The notes under the pieces were generated by a model that saw nothing but the letters and a program-made list of their open reading frames with translations, made no database searches and had not been told where the DNA came from. This document shows, one piece after another, positions 15,047 to 19,914 of a DNA stretch of 19,914 nt. The position numbers and the translations under genes were made by a program. The stretch's first letter is position 1; each line of letters starts with the position of its first letter. The stretch lies in NCBI GenBank assembly GCA_946482515.1, contig CAMLRS010000032.1, positions 1 through 19,914 on the forward strand, in the 5' to 3' direction. This DNA comes from an uncultured Flavobacteriales bacterium (GTDB lineage: Bacteria > Bacteroidota > Bacteroidia > Flavobacteriales > Crocinitomicaceae).

Positions 15047-15907
15047 TTATTGTCCAAACAAAGAAGCAAACGAGTAGGTTTCGTTCAGTCGGACACCTTT
15101 TTCGCTGTGCTGAAGTGTGCAGCATTCATTCACAGAATCGTGTTCGAGGAAGAGTACAAATTCCTGGTCGGCAGCTGTTTTCAGGAAAGCTTCTTTTTCC
15201 ACCAGTGTTTGCAGCGGACGTGTGTCGTAGCCCATCACATACGGAAGCGGAATGTGTCCGGTACTTGGCAGCAGATCGGCCATGAAAACGAGTGTTTTGC
15301 CCTGGTAGTGAATGTGTGGTACCATCATGCTTTCGGTATGACCGTCCACAAAGAGAATATCGATGTTGTTGAACGCGTTTTTCGTGAAATTGCCGTCGCG
15401 GCGAACGAATTGCAGCTGCCCGCTTTCCTGTATCGGCAGGATGTTCTCACTCAGGAACGAGGCTTTTTCGCGCGGATTCGGCTTGGTAGCCCATTCCCAG
15501 TGATTTTCCGTGCTCCAGTAAATGGCATTCGGGAAAACGGTTTCCGCTTTTGTACGATCGCTGTTCCATTTCACACCGCCTCCGCAATGGTCGAAGTGCA
15601 AATGCGTCAGGAAGACATCGGTGATCTGGTCGAGTCCGAAACCCAGCTTGTTGAGGCTTTGTTCCAGCGTTTTTGTATCGGCGAGGTAATAATGGGAAAA
15701 GAACTTCTCGGATTGTTTATCGCCGATGCCCGTATCGATGAGCATCAGCCGGTCGCCGTCTTCGATCAGCAAACAGCGCATCGACCAGGTACACAGGTTG
15801 TTTTCATCGGCCGGGTTGGTTTTCTGCCAGAGCGATTTCGGTACAACTCCGAACATGGCGCCACCATCGAGCTTAAAGGTTCCGGTTTCTACAGGATAAA
15901 TTTTCAT
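15047..15907 (-). CDS. Metallo-beta-lactamase-fold hydrolase
   Basis: This 286-residue protein carries the signature THLHFDHCGGG (His102, His104, Asp106, His107), which binds two metal ions. Other expected elements are LMLIDTGIGDK (53-64), VDGHTESMMVPHI, the metal-bridging Asp in VFMADLLPSTGHI, and LEHDS near the end. The pattern is closest to the lactonase/alkylsulfatase-like branch of MBL hydrolases such as AHL-lactonase-like proteins, but substrate cannot be read from sequence. It is cytoplasmic with no signal peptide. It is the last gene of the ribD - transporter - hydrolase series, 15 nt after the transporter stop. The ATG at 15907 is chosen because MKIYPVETGTFKLDGGAMFG is the usual family N-terminus. 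Confidence 0.88.
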   Translation of the reverse strand: MKIYPVETGTFKLDGGAMFGVVPKSLWQKTNPADENNLCTWSMRCLLIEDGDRLMLIDTGIGDKQSEKFFSHYYLADTKTLEQSLNKLGFGLDQITDVFLTHLHFDHCGGGVKWNSDRTKAETVFPNAIYWSTENHWEWATKPNPREKASFLSENILPIQESGQLQFVRRDGNFTKNAFNNIDILFVDGHTESMMVPHIHYQGKTLVFMADLLPSTGHIPLPYVMGYDTRPLQTLVEKEAFLKTAADQEFVLFLEHDSVNECCTLQHSEKGVRLNETYSFASLFGQ

Positions 15908-15922
15908 AGGGTTCTTTTATGC

Positions 15923-16780
15923 TTATTGATGCAGCGTGAGCAGCGCGATCGCTCCGAGAACTGCCAACAGCCCGACGAGCTTCTGCCACTTCGCTGATTC
16001 GTTAAAAATAAGAATTCCGGCGATTGCACTGATCGCTACTATGCCAATACCGACAACAGCGAGTGTGGTGCTATCGCTCCAGCCGGTGGTCGAGTAGGAG
16101 CGAATGAGCAGGTAAATGGAAAAATAGTTGGGAATGCCCAAAGCGATTCCACCGATGATATTTCTTCCCGAAAAACGGCGTTTGCCGCGCGCGTATTCGG
16201 TGATCATCCAGATCAAACCGAACGAACCGGCGGCCAGGAAACCAAAGGCGGTGTAAAGGGAAGATGGATAACCGTTGAGATTTTGCTCGACGTAATTCAA
16301 CACGATATCGAGCACAGCGCTGCCGACCAGGAGCAATAACAGTAGCTTGTAGGTCTGTTGTTTCTTCGTGTCTTTCTCATAGGTAACGAGGAAAATCCCG
16401 GCTACAGCCAGCAGAAATCCGACAACTTTCAGAACGGTCAGCGATTCATCGTAGGCAATCACGAAGAAGATCATCGACAAAGCGACGCTCATTTTCACGG
16501 CTACGGAAGTCGTTCCCATGCCGTTTTTCGCTGCGCTGATGCCCATGGCAATGAACAGGCTGATGAACAAAAAGCCGGACAACAAAGCGAAGGGCAATAA
16601 TCCGGAAGCATGAAGGCCACTTACTTCAGGAAGCTGCCCGTTGACGATACAACCGCAAACAAACGCCGTAAAATAATTGACGATGATCGCTTGCGCGGTA
16701 TCCACTTTGTATTTCGGAAACAACCGGAATAGCAGGAATAAAACGGAGGAAGAGAGAATACAGCCAATGAGCTCTGTCAT
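15923..16780 (-). CDS. EamA/DMT-superfamily transporter
   Basis: This 285-residue integral membrane protein has about ten hydrophobic helices arranged as two halves of five, the usual layout of EamA drug/metabolite transporters. The N-terminal half includes the first helix (MTELIGCILSSSVLFLLFRLF), AQAIIVNYFTAFVCGCIVNG, SVALSMIFFVIAYDESLTVLKVVGFLLAVAGIFLVTYEKD. The second half is the stretch from KLLLLLLVGSAVLDIVLNYVEQN to the end (TTLAVVGIGIVAISAIAGILIFNESAKWQKLVGLLAVLGAIALLTL, with the typical E-S/W helix end). It overlaps the ribD stop by 4 nt (ATGA), so the two are translationally coupled. That makes a riboflavin-related substrate, as in the RibN branch, conceivable but unproved. Confidence 0.87.
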   Translation of the reverse strand: MTELIGCILSSSVLFLLFRLFPKYKVDTAQAIIVNYFTAFVCGCIVNGQLPEVSGLHASGLLPFALLSGFLFISLFIAMGISAAKNGMGTTSVAVKMSVALSMIFFVIAYDESLTVLKVVGFLLAVAGIFLVTYEKDTKKQQTYKLLLLLLVGSAVLDIVLNYVEQNLNGYPSSLYTAFGFLAAGSFGLIWMITEYARGKRRFSGRNIIGGIALGIPNYFSIYLLIRSYSTTGWSDSTTLAVVGIGIVAISAIAGILIFNESAKWQKLVGLLAVLGAIALLTLHQ

Positions 16781-17814
16781 ACGCGACGGTATTCGTAAAT
16801 GCGATCGGTCGAAAAAGCAATTGTTTTTCGTGGTAGTCCGCTGATCACCGGCGCTTTCGTTCCACTGCCGAAATGCGTGTTGCCAACGATCACATGGGCT
16901 TCATCCCAATGCTGATCGACGATGAAATGCTGCAGCGTTTTGCTGCCACCTTCCACAATCACCGAAAGAATGTTCAATTCGGCTAAGGCTTTCAGGATAT
17001 CGCTCGTAGAAACAGACGGGATTTTGATGTAGCGCACGGCGCCTTTTTCCTCGGTTTTGATGGTGTTGAGAATGATGGTCGGGCGGTTGTCGTTCAGCAA
17101 GGTCGCTTCGATGGGCGCTTTCAGCTGACTGTCGACCACTACACGTAATGGATTACGACCTTTGACTTCGCGCACCGTGAGGCTCGGATCATCGTTCAGG
17201 ACCGTTTTCCAGCCCACCAGGATGGCTTGTTCACGTGAACGCCAGTGATGAACCAGTGGCTGCGTTTCAGGTGAAGAAATCCAGTGAATAACACCTGTTT
17301 CGTGCTCGTCGCGCGCCAAGTCGATGAAACCGTCACATGTTTGTGCCCATTTCAAGAACACATACGGCCGCTGTTTCTGATGGAACGTAAAAAACCGTTT
17401 GTTGACTTCCAGGCAGCGATCACGCAAGACATCGGTTGTGACTTCAATGCCAGCTTCCTGCAAGCGTTCGATGCCTTTACCGGCCACTTCAGCGAATGGA
17501 TCGATTGTTCCGATCACTACGCGTTTGAACTGCTCACTGACCAGCAAATCGGCACACGGTGGCGTTTTTCCGAAATGTGCACACGGCTCAAGCGTTACGT
17601 AAATGGTTGCTTCCGAAAGCAAAGACCGGTCGGCCACGCTGTTCACGGCATTGACTTCCGCATGCGGACCGCCATAAACCTGATGATAGCCTTCGCCGAT
17701 GATGCGATCGCGATGTACGATCACTGCGCCCACCATCGGATTGGGAGCTACAGCCACGCCACCCATGAGAGCGAGATCGATCGCGCGTTGCATGTATTGC
17801 TCGTCGGAAATCAT
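16777..17814 (-). CDS. ribD: Bifunctional riboflavin biosynthesis protein RibD (deaminase/reductase)
   Basis: This 345-residue protein carries out two steps of riboflavin synthesis: deamination of the pyrimidine from the GTP-cyclohydrolase II product, then NADPH-dependent reduction of the ribose side chain. The deaminase domain (about 1-145) shows MVGAVIV, the zinc motif HAE (51-53) and EPCAHFGKTPPC (Cys78 and Cys87). The reductase domain (about 150-345) shows RPYVFLKWAQTCDGFI, the Ile-Leu-Val-Gly stretch AILVGWKTVLNDDPSLTVR, and VIVEGGSKTLQHFI near residue 290. Length is usual. No FMN riboswitch-like leader is visible in the 127 nt upstream of the ATG, which instead contain heptad array 3. 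The transporter gene begins within the stop codon. Confidence 0.95.
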   Translation of the reverse strand: MISDEQYMQRAIDLALMGGVAVAPNPMVGAVIVHRDRIIGEGYHQVYGGPHAEVNAVNSVADRSLLSEATIYVTLEPCAHFGKTPPCADLLVSEQFKRVVIGTIDPFAEVAGKGIERLQEAGIEVTTDVLRDRCLEVNKRFFTFHQKQRPYVFLKWAQTCDGFIDLARDEHETGVIHWISSPETQPLVHHWRSREQAILVGWKTVLNDDPSLTVREVKGRNPLRVVVDSQLKAPIEATLLNDNRPTIILNTIKTEEKGAVRYIKIPSVSTSDILKALAELNILSVIVEGGSKTLQHFIVDQHWDEAHVIVGNTHFGSGTKAPVISGLPRKTIAFSTDRIYEYRRV

Positions 17815-17905
17815 AGTGCAATGTTACCGCTTATAATGCGAAAACGGATGAACGCAGCGCATTTTGACTGTTAATTTATGGTAGAAATCAGAGACCTGAA
17901 AGCGA

Positions 17906-17940
17906 GCTGAAATTCTGCATTTTGCATTCTGAATTCTGCA
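17906..17940 (-). repeat. Degenerate heptad repeat array 3
   Basis: Read on the minus strand just after the TAA stop (17944-17942) of the HEAT-like gene come TGCAGAA, TTCAGAA, TGCAAAA and TGCAGAA (17940-17913), then a weaker unit. They fit the same TKNWDRA pattern as arrays 1 and 2 and occupy the gap before ribD. Confidence 0.72.
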
Positions 17941-17941
17941 T

Positions 17942-18565
17942 TTATGACATTTTCTTCAACACTTTCTCCATCCGTTTGCGCTTGCTTTCCTTCTCGATTT
18001 CCGGTAAACGATCTGTCAGGGTCTGAACGAAAGCCGTTTTCTGTCCACTCGAAACGATCGGAGCTGTATTTTCTGCATACATAGGCAGCTGGTTGGTGGG
18101 ACAGGTACGCAGTCGTTCGAGTAACAAGGAAAAAGCCGGGTCGCTGTATTTCTGAATAGTCGTCAGTTTGATCAGGATGGCCACGCATTGATCGTTCGTA
18201 ATAACAGAACCTTTATCAGCCGCGGCAATCACCTTCGGAAGCGCTTTGTAAACTGCATCGGGATCGCTTCCGGTGAGAGCGCTCAACGCCGTCATGGCGC
18301 CCCATTGCAAGCGGTTGTTCCTGCTTTCGAGCAGATCGACGAAAACGGGAGCGTGCGGTGCAATCAACTTTGGATTTCGCTCACCGGCTTCGTACAATAC
18401 CTTGATGCAGTCGCTTTGGATGTCTTTGGATTTATGCTGCAAGCCTGCAACCAGCTCGGTAACGGCTTTCTGATCGTTCTTTTCAGCAATAGCAGCTGCC
18501 AGCTCGCTGTTTGGAGCTTCATCGCGCCGACCGAGGGCGCTGGCCAGTTGGTTCAAAATACTCAT
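17942..18565 (-). CDS. HEAT/ARM-like helical repeat protein
   Basis: The frame is open from 18601, but I place the start at the ATG at 18565 (207 residues) because MSILNQLASALGRRDEAPN gives a plausible helical N-terminus while the upstream 12 residues (MRLFKRASYLRF) look like untranslated sequence. The protein is made of paired helices: SELAAAIAEKNDQKAVTELVAGL, DIQSDCIKVLYEAGERNPKLIAPHAPVFVDLLES, RLQWGAMTALSALTGSDPDAVYKALPKVIAAADKG, NDQCVAILIKLTTIQKY. This fits HEAT-type alpha-solenoid repeats, which usually form protein-binding scaffolds. The C-terminal tail is Lys-rich (KESKRKRMEKVLKKMS). No catalytic motif or signal peptide is seen, so it is probably a cytoplasmic binding protein of unknown partner. 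It is divergent from the MFS gene. Confidence 0.72.
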   Translation of the reverse strand: MSILNQLASALGRRDEAPNSELAAAIAEKNDQKAVTELVAGLQHKSKDIQSDCIKVLYEAGERNPKLIAPHAPVFVDLLESRNNRLQWGAMTALSALTGSDPDAVYKALPKVIAAADKGSVITNDQCVAILIKLTTIQKYSDPAFSLLLERLRTCPTNQLPMYAENTAPIVSSGQKTAFVQTLTDRLPEIEKESKRKRMEKVLKKMS

Positions 18566-18678
18566 AAAGCGAAGATAAGAAGCCCGTTTGAACAATCGCA
18601 TTTTTTTCGTGGTCGTGAAATTGGAGTTGATCGTAAATCAGGGAATAAGGCTATTTTCACGGTGCAAAAAAGACTACT

Positions 18679-19914
18679 TTGGAAAAGATCTCGTACAAAC
18701 CGCTTTTCTCGCTTCCGGTTGTGGTGGCCGCTTTGGGCTATTTCGTTGATATTTACGACCTGCTGCTGTTCGGAATTGTTCGCAATCCAAGCCTGCAGGA
18801 CCTGCATCTCGATCCGGGAACAACAGGTGTGGACATCGTGAACTGGCAGATGGGCGGTTTGCTGCTCGGCGGCATCCTGTGGGGCGTTCTGGGCGATAAA
18901 AAAGGGCGTTTATCGGTGTTGTTCGGCTCGATCTTATTGTATTCACTGGCCAACATCGCCTGTGGCTTTTTACCCCATTTTCCGGAAGGATCTGTCGCAT
19001 CCTGGTACGCAGCTTTGCGCTTTATTGCCGGTATCGGACTGGCAGGCGAGCTCGGCGCCGGAATTACGCTCGTTTCAGAAGTATTGCCCAAAGAATTACG
19101 CGCTATCGGAACATCGTTAGTAGCCGGTTTCGGCTTACTGGGTGCTGTGGTAGCCAATTTCACCGTGAAGCTTTCCGGCGACTGGACGGTGGCTTATTGG
19201 ATCGGCGGGGCCATGGGAATCGCGCTATTGCTCATGCGTGTGGGGGTTGCCGAATCGGGGATGTTCAAGGAAATCACGCATTCAGCCGTTAAACGGGGCA
19301 ATTTCTTTTCGTTTTTCACCAACTACGATCGGTTTGTCCGCTATATGAAATGCATCGGAATCGGGCTTCCTACCTGGTTTTGCATCGGTATACTGGCCTT
19401 TCTCTCGGATAAATTTGGCGCCGCACTGGGCATTAAAGCGAAAGTAGATCCGGGAGACGCCATCATGTGGTCGTATATCGGAATTTCAGCCGGCGATTTT
19501 TTCAGCGGTTTCCTGAGTCATTGGCTGCATTCGCGCAAAAAGGCCATTCTCTGGATGATGGCGTTCACGCTGATCAGCGTGGTCTGGATCCTGTACGGCG
19601 GCATCCGCTCTGTCGAAATGTATTACGTGCTGTGCGCCTGGTTTGGCTTCGGAACGGGCTATTGGGCGATGTTCGTAACGGTAGGAGCAGAGCAGTTCGG
19701 CACCAATATCCGCTCCACTGCTGCAACCACTATTCCCAATATGGTCCGCGGAACAGTTGTGCTCATGAACCTCCTGTACGCGTTTTTTGTGCCGGGTGTA
19801 GGTGTTATCAACGCTGGTGCGCTCGTCGGACTGGTTTGCTTCGCTATCGGGATCTACTGCACGGCTACCATTGCCGAAACGCATAACCGCGATCTGGATT
19901 TTGTGGAGGAATAG
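18679..19914 (+). CDS. Major facilitator superfamily transporter
   Basis: This 411-residue, 12-helix-type protein ends at the window edge with its stop TAG included. The MFS loop 2-3 motif GVLGDKKGR is at residues 69-77, and RFIAGIGLAGELGAGITLVSEVLPKELR (helix 4-5 with conserved Glu and Arg) at about 114-141. Two six-helix halves are separated by a hydrophilic loop (about 205-225). The pattern is nearest to MFS metabolite/H+ symporters for small organic compounds or sugars; the substrate is not determinable. I chose TTG at 18679 because MEKISYKPLFSLPVVVAALGYFVDIYD supplies the expected first helix, no in-frame ATG exists before Met59, and a stop lies at 18646. Alternative ATG use would delete the first two helices. 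Confidence 0.9.
   Translation: MEKISYKPLFSLPVVVAALGYFVDIYDLLLFGIVRNPSLQDLHLDPGTTGVDIVNWQMGGLLLGGILWGVLGDKKGRLSVLFGSILLYSLANIACGFLPHFPEGSVASWYAALRFIAGIGLAGELGAGITLVSEVLPKELRAIGTSLVAGFGLLGAVVANFTVKLSGDWTVAYWIGGAMGIALLLMRVGVAESGMFKEITHSAVKRGNFFSFFTNYDRFVRYMKCIGIGLPTWFCIGILAFLSDKFGAALGIKAKVDPGDAIMWSYIGISAGDFFSGFLSHWLHSRKKAILWMMAFTLISVVWILYGGIRSVEMYYVLCAWFGFGTGYWAMFVTVGAEQFGTNIRSTAATTIPNMVRGTVVLMNLLYAFFVPGVGVINAGALVGLVCFAIGIYCTATIAETHNRDLDFVEE

Noticed and set aside
17815..17941. Possible FMN riboswitch upstream of ribD
   Set aside because: None of the conserved RFN-element helices is recognisable and the region is short, mostly filled by heptad array 3.

Overview
The window looks like a chromosomal segment of a Bacteroidota (Flavobacteriia-like) bacterium, at roughly 50 % GC. 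The support is two large secreted proteins with the CHU_C-type C-terminal sorting domain of the type IX secretion system (T9SS), transketolase encoded as two separate halves, an HU-CCDC81-like/SPOR cell-envelope protein, an ECF sigma / anti-sigma / putative periplasmic sensor cassette, AT-rich promoter-like boxes of the TAnnTTTG type, and little sign of Shine-Dalgarno sequences. The exact genus cannot be fixed from sequence reading alone; a Crocinitomicaceae/Fluviicola-like member of the Flavobacteriales is my best guess. I see no tRNA, rRNA, CRISPR array, transposase or phage gene, and no gene-free stretch longer than about 210 bases.

Region 1 (1-4424, all minus strand) is a tightly packed directional cluster. 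Reading in transcription order: transketolase N-terminal half, a secreted von Willebrand A (vWA) protein, transketolase C-terminal half, ECF sigma factor, single-pass anti-sigma factor, and the start of a secreted protein that resembles the 'sensor of ECF-type sigma factor' family. Gaps between the first four genes are 0, 7 and 3 nt, so they are probably co-transcribed and translationally coupled. The vWA gene sits between the two halves of one enzyme, which is the oddest feature of this cluster.

Region 2 (4618-10408, plus strand) holds a small exported protein and two large T9SS type-B cargo proteins: an 805-residue protein with CUB-like and P-domain-like modules, and a 937-residue protein with a nidogen-like (NIDO) domain and duplicated PKD/Ig-like modules. 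Each large gene is closed by a clear intrinsic terminator. These are probably surface or released adhesive/architectural proteins.

Region 3 (10544-13006, plus strand) couples a type I glyceraldehyde-3-phosphate dehydrogenase gene to a predicted outer-membrane beta-barrel gene 3 nt downstream. Region 4 (13008-13469) is a small low-GC island: a four-helix membrane protein gene bracketed by two inverted arrays of degenerate 7-bp repeats. A third array of the same type lies at 17906-17940. All three arrays lie directly behind a stop codon, on the coding strand.

Region 5 (13467-18565, minus strand) has the SPOR-domain protein, whose linker is interrupted in frame by a palindromic insert, then (upstream) ribD - DMT transporter - metallo-beta-lactamase-fold hydrolase as a short operon, then a HEAT-like repeat protein. 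The window ends with an MFS transporter (plus strand) that appears to start at TTG. Most genes are ordinary. The best leads for something undescribed are the heptad-repeat arrays with the small gene between them, the vWA gene wedged into transketolase, and the in-frame palindrome.
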